NCBI GenBank assembly: GCA_040954595.2
Contig: CM082591.2
Location: 9,548,001-9,612,000, forward strand
Direction of reading: 5' to 3'
DNA from: Balanoglossus misakiensis
Taxonomy: Eukaryota > Hemichordata
Length of the DNA: 64,000 nt
The position numbers and the translations under genes were made by a program. Positions 35,901-40,315 of this stretch are shown one piece after another (the first letter of the stretch is position 1; each line of letters opens with the position of its first letter). The notes below the pieces were generated by a model. The model was given only the letters and a program-made list of their open reading frames with translations. It ran no database searches and had not been told where the DNA came from.

Positions 35901-36513
35901 ATGATACGAGAGTAAAAACTCGCCCGAAATGAATAAATGGTAGAGACCGTTTATTCATTTTGGCGACTTTTTAAAACTCTCGTGTCTATACAAGCGGAGT
36001 GGAAGGTGTGTATGGTTGAACGTTGATTCACTATATCCACATGTAGAATAATATAAACGCAGTCTTGTATCAAACATAATTAATGGAAAAAGGGCAGGGA
36101 GAGAGAGACTTTGTCCCTTTAATGAATACAGCCACAATGTTCTGTTTATATCTACTGCCGGACCAAGCATGGATTGTCACGTATAATTCTTTGAAACGTT
36201 TGGTCCTCTGAAGAAATCTGAGCACTCATCTACTCAGTTTGCTTATTTTTTCTTCCTCCACCAGTCAGTGGTATCGTCCGATTTGATACTCCACTCTAAG
36301 CCTCTTTCTGAATGGCTCTTTAAGTTGTGATCTGTAAGTCTTAAACCTTTCATCACCCCCCCCCCCCCCGTTTCCTCTTTAGAGGTCCAACCATAGAAAA
36401 CAATTGGTTTGGACTGAACCATGTTGTTGAAAGGGCTAGGGTCAATTCAACTTACCTTCTGGACATTCATATTTCACAGAGGGTGTTCAAAACAGTGCTC
36501 CAAGATCCAATTG
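2758..36513 (-). CDS. Mosaic CTLD-LDLa-CUB-sushi-EGF-DPBB protein gene, status uncertain
   Basis: Twenty-five minus-strand exons chain by acceptor AG, donor GT and matching phase into about 1,425 codons. The order is C-type lectin, LDLa, CUB x3, half sushi, sushi x3, EGF x2, sushi x4, Thr-rich linker, expansin-like DPBB. All modules but the last are typical of secreted or cell-surface animal proteins for adhesion, pathogen recognition or complement-like roles; function here is inferred only. CUB domains are each split by a phase-0 intron at the same place, and most other boundaries are phase 1, the classic exon-shuffling pattern. No signal peptide, start codon or terminal exon was found, so the model is partial at both ends. 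Lesions: TGA in the exons at 36,456 and 14,291, frameshifts in the exons at 13,404 and 4,539, and unusable donors after the exons at 12,303 and 9,733. It may be a pseudogene, or the sequence may contain indel errors. Confidence 0.8.
3250..3392 (-). CDS. Exon: expansin-like DPBB domain, first part
   Basis: 143 bases, acceptor TTTTGCAG, donor GTAAGT. It encodes [17 protein letters not shown] and [19 protein letters not shown]. The GxCSFG segment followed by an Ala/Asn-rich strand is how the six-stranded double-psi barrel of expansins and related proteins starts. The family assignment is by pattern memory, not by a search. Confidence 0.65.
3806..3957. repeat. 75-bp tandem duplication
   Basis: Two nearly identical units, each starting AAAATATATYCCTTTCTTAA and ending GAGTACACA, lie head to tail at about 3,806 and 3,881 inside the intron upstream of 3,392. 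Confidence 0.85.
3969..4530. mobile_element. Dispersed repeat with palindromic head (copy 1)
   Basis: It begins with an inverted repeat of about 130 bases, from AATAACCCCCGCC near 3,981 to GGCGGGGGTTATT near 4,100, around a short loop. The following 430 bases match, at reduced identity, those at 51,185-51,550, including the end CGTCCAATCAGAATGGCGGA. It is probably a non-autonomous element. The ORFs at 4,057-4,500 fall inside it. Confidence 0.7.
4539..4696 (-). CDS. Exon: Thr-rich linker, second part (frameshifted)
   Basis: 158 bases with acceptor AAATGCAG and donor GTAATT. Borders are phase 1 on both sides, so a multiple of three is expected. It begins [13 protein letters not shown] and, after a shift near 4,660, continues [18 protein letters not shown] and [12 protein letters not shown]. 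An inner AG just before AAAACAACG could be a later acceptor that avoids the shift. Confidence 0.6.
4725..5086. mobile_element. TTAA-flanked palindromic MITE, family A copy 1
   Basis: A 362-base near-perfect palindrome from TTAAAGGGACAAAGTC to GACTTTGTCCCTTTAA. The arms hold a CTCTCTCTC tract, CATTAATTATGTTTGAT and a CACATGTAGAATAA block, with a short centre containing ATGAATAAATGGTA. TTAA at both ends marks the target duplication; see the copy at 53,228 for the empty-site proof. Confidence 0.9.
5250..5354 (+). mobile_element. MITE family B copy 1, left part (split by foldback insertion)
   Basis: The sequence CTACTATTGTCATTTTCATG to TCAAATAAAATTGTGTAGTCAC matches the reverse complement of the copy near 12,055-12,145. 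Its right part resumes at 7,959 after the foldback element. Confidence 0.75.
5355..7949. mobile_element. Foldback element with tandem-repeat arms
   Basis: A 2,595-base element flanked by a 9-base direct repeat TGTAGTCAC at 5,346-5,354 and 7,950-7,958. The left arm (about 5,365-6,590) is a tandem array of units built from TTATTCCTTATTCG plus CTGAAGTCTGTGAC. The right arm (about 7,338-7,940) is the same array inverted. The 750-base centre holds repeats shared with 41.2-42.3 kb and an end resembling the GGGACCGTTCAG family. Long terminal inverted arms made of subrepeats with 8-10 base target duplications resemble Foldback or Mutator-like elements. No transposase is present. The ORF at 5,368-5,601 is an artefact of the repeat. 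Confidence 0.85.
7959..8163 (+). mobile_element. MITE family B copy 1, right part
   Basis: Continues family B after the foldback element: AAATGCTGACTCAGC, CAAGCATGGTGACCCC and AATTAAAAGAAATGA blocks match the copies at 13,225, 36,600 and 11,815 (inverted). Confidence 0.7.
8221..8613 (-). CDS. Exon: Thr/Ser-rich linker with internal repeats
   Basis: 393 bases (131 codons), phase 1 at both ends. The product is rich in Thr, Ser, Asp and Glu with no Cys. Its last part has about four imperfect repeats of 13-15 residues of the type [12 protein letters not shown]. Such stretches in cell-surface proteins are usually O-glycosylated stalks; that is inference. The acceptor has a poor pyrimidine tract. 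The plus-strand ORFs at 8,182-8,603 are its antisense shadows. Confidence 0.75.
8739..8918 (-). CDS. Exon: incomplete sushi module running into Thr-rich tail
   Basis: 180 bases. It starts [17 protein letters not shown] with VSFSCDYGF and LMCEGDVV, then becomes [11 protein letters not shown]. The fourth Cys and the Trp of the module are absent, so this is either a worn module or a short variant leading into the linker. Confidence 0.82.
9115..9228. mobile_element. MITE family C fragment
   Basis: Half of a family C palindrome: GATGCAGTGAAATAYAAGAA, a GATATTGCAAAAATTTC block and the end CCCCATTTTACAGTA. Confidence 0.65.
9333..9515 (-). CDS. Exon: sushi module
   Basis: 183 bases, phase 1 at both ends. 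It contains [26 protein letters not shown] and [18 protein letters not shown], with four Cys and the conserved Trp. Donor GTAACG. Confidence 0.9.
9733..9927 (-). CDS. Exon: sushi module (donor out of phase)
   Basis: It contains [31 protein letters not shown] and [10 protein letters not shown]. All other sushi exons end one base into a codon. Here that position is followed by A then GTAATA, so using the GT donor adds a base and runs into TGA in the next exon. A one-base insertion at the splice site is the simplest reading. Confidence 0.82.
9989..10346. mobile_element. TTAA-flanked palindromic MITE, family A copy 2
   Basis: 358-base palindrome bounded by TTAAAGGGATAAAGTC and GACTTTGCCCCGTTAA. 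It lies in the intron between the exons at 10,536 and 9,927. Confidence 0.9.
10536..10754 (-). CDS. Exon: sushi module with long insertion
   Basis: 219 bases, phase 1 at both ends. It starts [20 protein letters not shown] and includes [25 protein letters not shown] and FPTCT. A Pro-rich loop lies after the first Cys, and Tyr replaces the usual Trp before the last Cys. Confidence 0.88.
11035..11150. mobile_element. TTAA-flanked short MITE, family F copy 1
   Basis: 116 bases between TTAA sites with inverted ends TTAAAAGGGAAGTCC and GGACTTCCCCTTTAA. A second copy ends at 14,715. Confidence 0.75.
11596..11781 (-). CDS. Exon: EGF-like module 2
   Basis: 186 bases, phase 1 at both ends. It starts [20 protein letters not shown] and continues [19 protein letters not shown] to a last Cys in FNQSC. 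The long loop before the last Cys resembles the EGF form seen beside sushi modules in adhesion proteins. Confidence 0.88.
11815..12190 (-). mobile_element. MITE family B copy 2 (inverted)
   Basis: The longest uninterrupted family B copy on the left, inverted relative to those at 5,250 and 36,600. Landmarks are TTGAAAGTATTGTAATTTC, ACCAATGGTTTGTCTATGG and GACAATAGTAGAAGT. Confidence 0.75.
12303..12430 (-). CDS. Exon: EGF-like module 1 (calcium-binding type)
   Basis: It starts DINECSTLV and continues [18 protein letters not shown] and NGTACK. DINEC with a later D/N-x-Y is the cbEGF pattern. No canonical GT donor that keeps phase 1 follows AAA at about 12,303, where the sequence reads AAAATGAGAC; the exact end is therefore uncertain. 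Confidence 0.8.
12535..12720. mobile_element. MITE family C copy
   Basis: Partly palindromic sequence with TTTTCGCGAACT, a centre GATAACAATGCAGTGAAATA and the end TCCCGTTTTACAGTA. Complete family C copies run from TACTGTAAAACGGGAAA to its inverse and carry TA at the ends. Confidence 0.75.
12909..13091 (-). CDS. Exon: sushi module
   Basis: 183 bases, phase 1 at both ends, acceptor CTTGCAG, donor GTAAGT. It contains [30 protein letters not shown] and IPSCIG, giving four Cys and the conserved Trp of a complete sushi. Confidence 0.9.
13225..13392 (+). mobile_element. MITE family B partial copy 3
   Basis: Matches the right part of family B, from TCTATTATCGACTAAATTCA to TTTACTGAATGTACATCCTT. Confidence 0.7.
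13404..13581 (-). CDS. Exon: sushi module (frameshifted)
   Basis: 178 bases, whereas phase-1 borders require a multiple of three. It reads [11 protein letters not shown], then shifts frame near 13,545 and resumes as [20 protein letters not shown] and [12 protein letters not shown]. The shift is one extra base, or an equivalent short indel. Confidence 0.8.
14291..14470 (-). CDS. Exon: sushi module (in-frame TGA)
   Basis: 180 bases, acceptor TTTTTAG, donor GTAAGT, phase 1 at both ends. It encodes a full sushi module with [22 protein letters not shown] and [16 protein letters not shown] at 14,454-14,456 replaces the residue after ITCG, so the frame is broken near its start. Confidence 0.8.
14588..14715. 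mobile_element. Family F MITE fragment next to an exon
   Basis: Shares CTGAAAGARTGACCTCAAAGC and the end CATCCCCTTTAA with the family F copy at 11,035-11,150. Its TTAA end lies 12 bases from the border of the half-sushi exon at 14,728. Confidence 0.65.
14728..14817 (-). CDS. Exon: first half of a sushi module, partner missing
   Basis: 90 bases. It reads [12 protein letters not shown] and [10 protein letters not shown], the first half of a sushi (CCP) module. If it ends GACG, phase 1 agrees with the next exon, but the donor would be the weak GTTATC. No exon for the second half of the module lies before 14,470. A TTAA-bounded repeat end sits 12 bases past the boundary. Confidence 0.6.
14898..15110. 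mobile_element. Inverted-repeat MITE (family H)
   Basis: Arms of about 60 bases: GGGTCGTCGCAACGCG to CAAATCCCT on the left and the inverse AGGGATTTGTGGATG to TGCGACGACCCC on the right, around a 90-base centre. Confidence 0.85.
15338..15545. mobile_element. MITE family C copy
   Basis: Palindromic copy from TACTGTAAAACACTT to GTGTTTTACAGTA with internal GATTTTCGCGAAATA and TGTCGCGAAAATTTC. It ends just before the donor of the CUB 3 exon at 15,553. Confidence 0.8.
15553..15736 (-). CDS. Exon: CUB domain 3, second half
   Basis: 184 bases. It starts [20 protein letters not shown] and continues through a Pro-rich insertion PPPDCRT to a [12 protein letters not shown] strand, a more divergent CUB end than the other two. 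One unpaired Cys is present. A palindromic MITE ends only a few bases beyond its donor. Confidence 0.85.
15772..16226. mobile_element. Two MITE family C copies in tandem
   Basis: One copy runs from TACCGTAAAACGGGAAA (about 15,774) to about 15,975. A second, with both ends intact, runs from TACTGTAAAATGGGAAA (about 16,014) to CCCGTTTTACAGTA (about 16,224). Confidence 0.8.
16390..16574 (-). CDS. Exon: CUB domain 3, first half
   Basis: 185 bases. It contains [20 protein letters not shown] and then DVMCSWLI, and ends with DYIII-type strand residues before the donor GTGAGT. Phase 0 at its end. Confidence 0.88.
16809..17475. mobile_element. 145-bp tandem core repeats with microsatellite and terminal hairpin
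   Basis: About 3.7 units of 145 bases, each starting AATTTGCATATTTATGACCC and including AAATTTCAGCTCCATCGTAC, occupy 16,809-17,345. They are followed by GACGGACGCCGGACG repeats and a hairpin AGCTCGGCTGACAC / AGTGACAGCCGAGCT near 17,435-17,467. Core repeats, microsatellite and hairpin together resemble non-autonomous Helitron-like elements (Helentron/pearl type); inference. Confidence 0.7.
17500..17760 (+). repeat. Dispersed repeat E, copy 1
   Basis: Diverged match to 57,660-57,900 and 61,860-62,095: CTGGCTGCCTTTTATTTCGT, TTAAACTCATTAAACTTTTT and GTTAAAAAGTTC blocks. Another partial copy is near 37,470-37,660. The ORF at 17,368-17,559 is not a gene. Confidence 0.6.
17845..18201. mobile_element. 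TTAA-flanked palindromic MITE, family A copy 3
   Basis: 357 bases from TTAAAGGGACAAAGTTTC to GTCTTTGTCCCTTTAA; lies in the intron upstream of the exon at 16,574. Confidence 0.9.
18283..18484 (-). CDS. Exon: CUB domain 2, second half
   Basis: 202 bases, the same length and phases as the CUB 1 second half. It contains [24 protein letters not shown] and GFHAHYWAG. It has no Cys. Confidence 0.9.
18596..18875. mobile_element. Palindromic MITE, family A copy 4 (shorter)
   Basis: 280-base copy with a central deletion; starts TTAAGGGGCAAATTCTC and ends GACTTTGTCCCTATAA, so one terminal TTAA has mutated. Confidence 0.85.
19292..19443 (-). CDS. Exon: CUB domain 2, first half
   Basis: 152 bases, phase 1 in and phase 0 out. 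It starts [12 protein letters not shown] and holds the second Cys in NNEDCNWQL. Confidence 0.88.
19555..19680 (+). repeat. Dispersed repeat I
   Basis: AGACACTATTTGCCTAAGGT and AACACAGAGCATTAATGC recur at 47,950-48,020 and, inverted, near 43,705-43,745. A family C end follows at 19,670-19,715. Confidence 0.6.
19737..19938 (-). CDS. Exon: CUB domain 1, second half
   Basis: 202 bases, acceptor TTTTCAG, donor GTAATA. It contains [23 protein letters not shown] and GFEASWQA, the standard second half of a CUB. It contains no Cys, so the usual second disulfide of the fold is absent. Confidence 0.9.
20559..20692 (-). CDS. Exon: CUB domain 1, first half
   Basis: 134 bases, acceptor ATATTCAG, donor GTACAG. 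It starts with CGG and includes the typical YPDDNYY and ECIWTIQ motifs. It ends at phase 0, as do the first halves of CUB 2 and CUB 3. Confidence 0.9.
21003..21178. mobile_element. MITE family C copy
   Basis: Runs from ATTGTAAAACAGGAAATG to TTTCCTGTTTACAGTA with TTTTGGCTCTCGCATAGTTC inside; lies in the intron between the exons at 21,457 and 20,692. Confidence 0.8.
21457..21561 (-). CDS. Exon: LDL-receptor class A module
   Basis: 105 bases, phase 1 at both ends. It reads [19 protein letters not shown] and then [13 protein letters not shown], the calcium-binding acidic cluster of LDLa with a short insertion before SDE. Five Cys lie in this exon and the sixth is contributed by AC at the end of the preceding exon. 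Confidence 0.92.
21983..22262. repeat. CT-rich low-complexity tract
   Basis: About 280 bases almost entirely C and T on the plus strand, irregular CTCCCT and CTCTCTC runs. The ORFs over it are artefacts of composition. Confidence 0.95.
22364..22579 (-). CDS. Exon: C-type lectin domain, C-terminal part
   Basis: 216 bases. It carries GRWADTEPD, then QCVRL and the final Cys pair [12 protein letters not shown]. The EPD tripeptide stands where calcium-dependent mannose-type lectins usually have EPN, so sugar preference cannot be stated. The open frame that continues past 22,364 into CT-rich repeat is intronic. The exon ends ACAEG, supplying the first Cys of the next LDLa module. Confidence 0.9.
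23025..23143 (-). CDS. Exon: C-type lectin domain, third part
   Basis: 119 bases, acceptor TTTTCAG, donor GTGAGT. It contains [17 protein letters not shown] and ends in HGWIG, the GGHL-x-x-I and WIG signatures of CTLDs. Phases 2 in and 1 out match both neighbours. Confidence 0.9.
23858..24200. mobile_element. Inverted-repeat element of about 340 bp
   Basis: Arms of about 65 bases share TTGCTGCAGTTTGCAGCCCC and CCATCTCCCCTRGACGATTT in opposite orientation around a GC-rich centre. No coding content. Target duplication not resolved. Confidence 0.8.
24529..24995 (+). other. Unassigned open stretch
   Basis: The plus strand is mostly open in one frame (from about 24,645, [19 protein letters not shown], and on to about 24,990), after a hairpin formed by GCCTTCGGCTTC and GCCGAAGGCC at 24,548-24,592. 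There is no start codon before the open part and no recognised domain. It might be a transposon fragment or chance. Confidence 0.25.
25155..26260 (+). mobile_element. GGGACCGTTCAG element end and tandem repeats of about 245 bp
   Basis: Starts TTTAGGGACCGTTCAGGTTT near 25,156, as do related ends at 6,779 and, inverted, 32,117. From 25,310 four units of about 230-340 bases follow. Each has TTTTACAAAATTTTCTWATG, a GTGGGAGGGGGACACCCCCT palindrome and TTTGAGTGGAGTGGC. The same unit occurs inverted inside the element at 62,100-62,881. ORFs here follow the repeat. Confidence 0.75.
26331..26600 (+). repeat. CTGGC-rich repeat with terminal motif (left)
   Basis: Begins with a 24-base motif (26,331-26,354, TATACACTAC then AGACTGAATGTCCT) followed by repeated CTGGC and GCCAGG words. 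The motif recurs inverted at 31,826-31,849 beside a similar GC-rich tract. Confidence 0.7.
26600..28228. other. No recognised feature
   Basis: Mixed sequence with a poly-C/poly-A run at 27,871-27,897. No exon, repeat copy or RNA gene could be supported. Confidence 0.5.
27380..27420. other. Small hairpin
   Basis: CCGCGAGTGG and CCACTCGCG are inverted around eight bases. Purpose unknown. Confidence 0.6.
28229..28362. repeat. 134-bp palindrome
   Basis: Arms begin CGCCCTGACCATAAACG and end CGTTAATGGTCAGGGCG, with inner AGCCAAAATTCATGGGC matching GCCCATGAATTTTTGGCT. A likely very short MITE or cruciform-forming sequence. Confidence 0.85.
28553..28905 (-). CDS. Putative Pro-rich exon or small gene, unrecognised
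   Basis: A minus-strand open frame of 188 codons (28,399-28,965) is GC- and CpG-richer than its surroundings. Within it a segment could be an exon: acceptor TTTCCCAAACAG near 28,908 and donor GTAAGT after 28,552. The product has a short hydrophobic stretch ([10 protein letters not shown]), then [19 protein letters not shown] and similar Pro/Thr-rich sequence. Its phase does not join the lectin exons on either side. It could be a separate gene, an alternative first exon or chance. Confidence 0.35.
28970..31200. other. Mostly unassigned intronic sequence
   Basis: Contains a 60-base tandem duplication at about 30,016-30,132 (ACTCGGATAGAAAGCAGAAA and GGAAAATCCACRATGTCTGA twice). Otherwise no coding or repeat signal that I can defend. 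Confidence 0.5.
31222..31260. other. Perfect 38-base palindrome
   Basis: CATGGAGGTACTAGAGAGAT is followed by its inverse with no loop. Would form a hairpin or cruciform. Confidence 0.9.
31625..31849 (-). repeat. GGGCCC-rich repeat with terminal motif (right)
   Basis: Dense GGGCCC, CGGGCCCA and GCGCGC words end in the inverted copy of the 24-base motif found at 26,331-26,354. The two may be separate copies of one element or the ends of a 5.5-kb unit. Confidence 0.65.
31960..32118 (-). mobile_element. GGGACCGTTCAG-type element end (inverted)
   Basis: Poly-G runs and GGGGGGTCATCATTTTTTG repeats end in GGCCGTAAAAACTGAACGGTCCC then TAA. The inverted terminus equals the starts at 6,779 and 25,158. 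The opposite end is not resolved. Confidence 0.7.
32136..32283. mobile_element. TTAA-flanked MITE, family G
   Basis: 148 bases bounded by TTAAAGGTATACGGTCAC and GTGTATACCTTTAA. Its inside (CACAGATTTTCAGTGGGTGGC) has inverted relatives near 11,430-11,570 and 50,150-50,240. Confidence 0.75.
32284..35670. other. No recognised gene
   Basis: About 3.4 kb without a supportable exon. A segment at 32,730-32,900 is an inverted relative of 50,700-50,800. Degenerate CTGACTGA, GTCTGTCT and GAGAGAGA/CGAGCGAG microsatellites fill 34,840-35,050. Confidence 0.5.
35679..35760 (-). CDS. Exon: C-type lectin domain, second part
   Basis: 82 bases, acceptor ATTGCAG, donor GTAAGT. It reads [20 protein letters not shown] and continues to NTCQS, matching the G-x-x-CYK and paired Cys region of a CTLD. 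Its phase-2 end joins the exon at 23,143 exactly (TC|A), across a 12.5-kb intron. Confidence 0.8.
35824..36122. mobile_element. TTAA-flanked palindromic MITE, family A copy 5
   Basis: 299 bases. The left arm lacks the CT tract; the right end is GACTTTGTCCCTTTAA. Confidence 0.85.
36456..36513 (-). CDS. Exon: start of C-type lectin domain (in-frame TGA)
   Basis: The 58-base exon has acceptor TGTCACAG and donor GTAAGT. In the frame that joins the next exon it ends [11 protein letters not shown], the usual CPxGY opening of a long-form CTLD after splicing. A TGA at 36,487-36,489 interrupts the frame nine codons in. No Met follows the stop in frame, so it cannot simply be 5' of the start codon. 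Confidence 0.65.
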
Positions 36514-36599
36514 CTGTGACAAAAAAACAATAAGTTAGCTGCCAGTACACTCAATGATGTATGCGCAGAACGTCAACTGTTAATCTGTGCGCCTGTGTC

Positions 36600-36935
36600 T
36601 CTTCCCATAGGAGTACATGGAGAATAGCTAGAAAACTCACTTCTACTATTGTCATTTTCATGAAATTTTACACATAGCTCCGACAAATCAAAATAAATTC
36701 ACCACGCTCTATTTTGAGATAAATTTGTTCAATATTGTATCCATAGACAAACCATTGGTAGAAAATGCTGACCGGCAGCAGTTTTTTTCAATTATCGACT
36801 AAATTCACGGCCTTGTTTAAAGTCGAAAACAAGTGCAGTGACCCAAAATGGATTTTCATTATACATACAAATCAGAAACGAAAATCCACGATTAAAAGAA
36901 ATGACAATGCTTTCAATTTTACTGATCGTACATCC
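36600..36935 (+). mobile_element. MITE family B copy 4
   Basis: CTTCTACTATTGTCATTTTC to TACTGATCGTACATCC, same order as copy 1. A family A copy begins immediately after it at TTAA. Confidence 0.75.
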
Positions 36936-37263
36936 TTAACTCGCTGCCCTTTTCCATGTTTGATACAAAACACCGTTTATGTTAATGTAAATGTGGATAT
37001 ATAGTGATGCAACGTTCAACCGCACACACCTTCCATCCCGCATGTAGACACGAGAGCGAAAACTCGCCAAACTGAAAAATCGGTCTCTACCATTTATTCA
37101 TTTTGGGCGAGTTTTTACTCTCATATCATACAAGCAGGATGGAAGTTGTGTGTGGTTGAACGTTCATTCACTACATGTACACATGCCCATTAATATAAAC
37201 GGTGTCTTGTATCAAACATAATTAATGGAAAAGGGCGACGAGAGAGAGAGTTTGTCCCTTTAA
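36936..37263. mobile_element. TTAA-flanked palindromic MITE, family A copy 6
   Basis: 328 bases with a truncated left end (TTAACTCGCTGCCC) and intact right end (TTTGTCCCTTTAA). Confidence 0.85.
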
Positions 37264-38004
37264 GGCGACATGATGCATGAAGTGGCGAAAGATAAACGCG
37301 ACTGACCACCGCAAGATGGCATTAAACACTGTCAAGCAAGGCACTTCAAATGCCAATTGTTTAAGTGTGTACTAAGTAATAGGTTCATGTACCATTTCCT
37401 GGGGGGGGGGGGGTCAAATCACAACAGTTGGACATGTACGAATATGAAGAGACGATATCAGTTTTTTCATGTCTTCCTTTAGTAAAAAATCTTTCTTGAA
37501 CTTTGTATAGAATTCATTGAACTTTACTTTAGCTTATGAACTCTCATTTGCACATCGTCATCTTGAAATTGTGTCGACTTTATCATAAGGTTTTTATCAC
37601 TCAACTAGGTCGCAAAACCTATTTAAGTTAGTGAGAATAGGACGTTCACCTTTTGGGTCGATGGCTACAGCCGTTAATCCTGACTCATATAGATGTTGCA
37701 GCCAGTATACTCTGCAGACATTGGACACAATAGTTTTACGAACCATTAAATTTACTTGGACCATCAAGTTTATTGACCCATGACGTTCATATAGATTTTA
37801 TGACACGACTGACGCTATAATCGGTCCATACCTTCGGCGAGCCAAGTGTTTTATAACATCATAAGACATTAATACCTATCACCTAGTCAAACGATTTCAA
37901 GTTATAAAATTCCCACGCCAATAGGACGCCTTTAGGTGGAAATGCAACCAGGTATCCTGAATAGGAAAATATTCTGGGTATCTGTCAAGTTTAGTCCCAT
38001 ATTT

Positions 38005-38038
38005 AGGGGACCAAGCGCCCTCAGGCGCTTGGTCCCCT
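38005..38038. other. Perfect hairpin
   Basis: AGGGGACCAAGCGCC and GGCGCTTGGTCCCCT are inverted around CTCA. No context to assign a role. Confidence 0.9.
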
Positions 38039-38402
38039 TCTGTTATTGCTGGAGTTTGTCTTCTTTCTTCTTGAGTCGTTTTTTTGCGCCCGTTTTTCTC
38101 TGAAATTCCGGCAGGTGCGCCTTCCAAATTTGGCACGGTGGTTGGGGCCCATGAGTACTGGTGCACCTGCCCTTTGACTTTGTAATTAGTCACGTGACTT
38201 TGTGGCTATAATCGAGCGAAATTTTGAAATTGACCTAATTTGCACGTTAATGGGGGCATGTACATTCTTTTCGCGATTTTTGTAGACCATTTGGCCAAAA
38301 TCCCCTGTGCCAAATTTCAAGGTCCTAGGCCACGTCGATTTTGAGAAGAAGATTTTTGTAATATTTTTTCGCATTTTTTGGTGGGCTGAGGACGGACACT
38401 GG

Positions 38403-38577
38403 GGCATCGGACTTTGACCGTCATTACGTAATGTTGTGGAGATCTCATTAGCAGGCTACTCACTTCTGGCGGGTTGCAGTAGTCCTTGGAAAATCGGCTG
38501 AAATACGTAAACAGACCAGTGATTATTTTCCACGGAATGAATTTTGGGACAACACATTATCGGAGTTCAGGCTGTGT
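38403..38577 (+). repeat. Direct repeat 5' of the LINE
   Basis: GGACTTTGACC, TAATGTTGTGGGA-like and GGCTGAAATACGT...CAGACCAGTGATT blocks are repeated in the same order at 40,983-41,143, on the other side of the LINE. Identity is moderate. Confidence 0.7.
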
Positions 38578-38792
38578 TAGGGCGTTTTATTGAATTACGC
38601 TGAGTTTGGATTGACCACTGTGTTACCACTGAAATTTTTCATAGCAATGTTCTTTTAATTTCGAGTCTTTGCAATGTTGTTGACTCCGACCATATTCCTG
38701 TTTCAATAGAGGTTCATTTCAACACTTCTGCTGATGAAAGCTTCAGCAGTAGTTCCTTCAAGCAATGTAATTTTCGAGTTGATTGGAAAAAA

Positions 38793-40031
38793 TTGTCACA
38801 GCAGAATGTATCCGCCTACACCCGTTGTACCAAAGCCAAGATTGATAGGATTAATTTATCCGAAGAGTTATTCTGCACTAATGTGAACTGTACAGACCCT
38901 TCGCATTTACAGGCAATTGATACTTGTTATAGTAGTATTGTGGACGCATTGAATTGTGCTGCAAAAGATACCATTAGGCGTAAGTTTCACCAGAAAGTTC
39001 ATGTTGTGCCTGGCTGGAACGATTTTGTAAAAGAAAGTCACGACTATGCCCGTTCCATGTTTTTATTATGGGTTAATGGGGGTAAACCTAAACAAGGCCC
39101 GCTTTTTGAAACCATGAAATCTTCCAGAGCTCGTTTTAAGTATGCTTTACGTGCTTGTAAAAAGATTGAGAATCAAAATAGGGCTGACAAGATGGCTGAC
39201 AATTTACGCTGCCACAAACAGAACGACTTCTGGAAGGAAGTCAGGAAGCAAACTAGCAGAAAAACGCCGCTTTCTGACACTGTAGGTGGAGCGACTGGTG
39301 AGAGTGAAATTGCAATTATGTGGCACAAGCATTTCAGTGATATTTTGAATTCTGTCCAGGCTCAGACTGGTAAAAATGACATCGAGGAGAAAATGAAGTA
39401 TGTTAACTTTTCTTCTGATATGTATGTTTCTGAAGACGAAGTAATTTCTGCTATACATAAGTTACCTGACGATAAGACAGCTGGCATTGACACTATTTCA
39501 GCTGAGCACCTCAAATTCTCAGACTCCTCTATTTTACCCATTTTGACTTGTTGTATTAATGCTATGATTGTTCATGGTTACCTGCCAACTGAGGCTATTA
39601 AAGTTATTTTAGTTCCAATTATTAAGGATAAAACTAAGCTTTGTAGTGATGCCAGTAACTACCTGCTGATAGCACTAGCAACTGTTTTCTCTAAAGTTTT
39701 TGAGCATATTTTACTTTCTCGTTGTGAGGAGTTTCTTACCTCTCATTATTTACAATTTGGTTTCAAGCGAGAACATTCAACTGACCTGTGTTTATTAGCA
39801 TTTAGAGAAATCATTAGCTACTACACCAGCAATGGAAGACCAGTGTTTACTTGTTTTCTGGATGCTTCAAAAGCTTTTGACAGAGTTAATCACTTTAAAC
39901 TGGTTAACAAGCTCATCGACAGGAATGTTCCCTTGTATGCTGAATTTTATATTACTGGTACAGAAATCAATTGTTTACTGTGTTGTGGGGTAATGAAACC
40001 TCAGAGTTGTTTTCTGTTTCTAACGGTGTAA
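38793..40031 (+). pseudogene. LINE reverse transcriptase ORF, first frame
   Basis: The longest ORF of the window (412 codons), open upstream to about 38,600. True homology in this frame ends near 39,943; the last 30 codons are out-of-frame read-through. The palm A motif is present, while the B and C motifs lie in the next frame. Confidence 0.85.
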
Positions 40032-40315
40032 GACAAGGGGGAGTACTCTCTCCCTATCTTTTTAATGTCTACATTGATGATCTTATCAATGCACTCTGTA
40101 AAGCCAAAGTTGGCTGTACCATGTGTGGTGTCAGCGCTAACACTTTAGGTTACGCTGACGACATGACTCTACTCAGTCCAAGTATTCAGGGTCTACGCCG
40201 TCTTCTTAGAATTTGTGAAATTTATGGCAAGGATTATGATATCATTTATAATCCTAGTAAAACTGTGTGCATGCTTTTTAATGGGAAGAATATGAGCGTT
40301 CAAAGAATTCCTTAG
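39944..40315 (+). pseudogene. LINE reverse transcriptase ORF, second frame
   Basis: Continues the polymerase with YYWYRNQLFTVLWG, GVRQGGVLSPYLF and GYADDMTLLSPS. A stop at 40,313 ends it before the thumb region. Confidence 0.85.
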
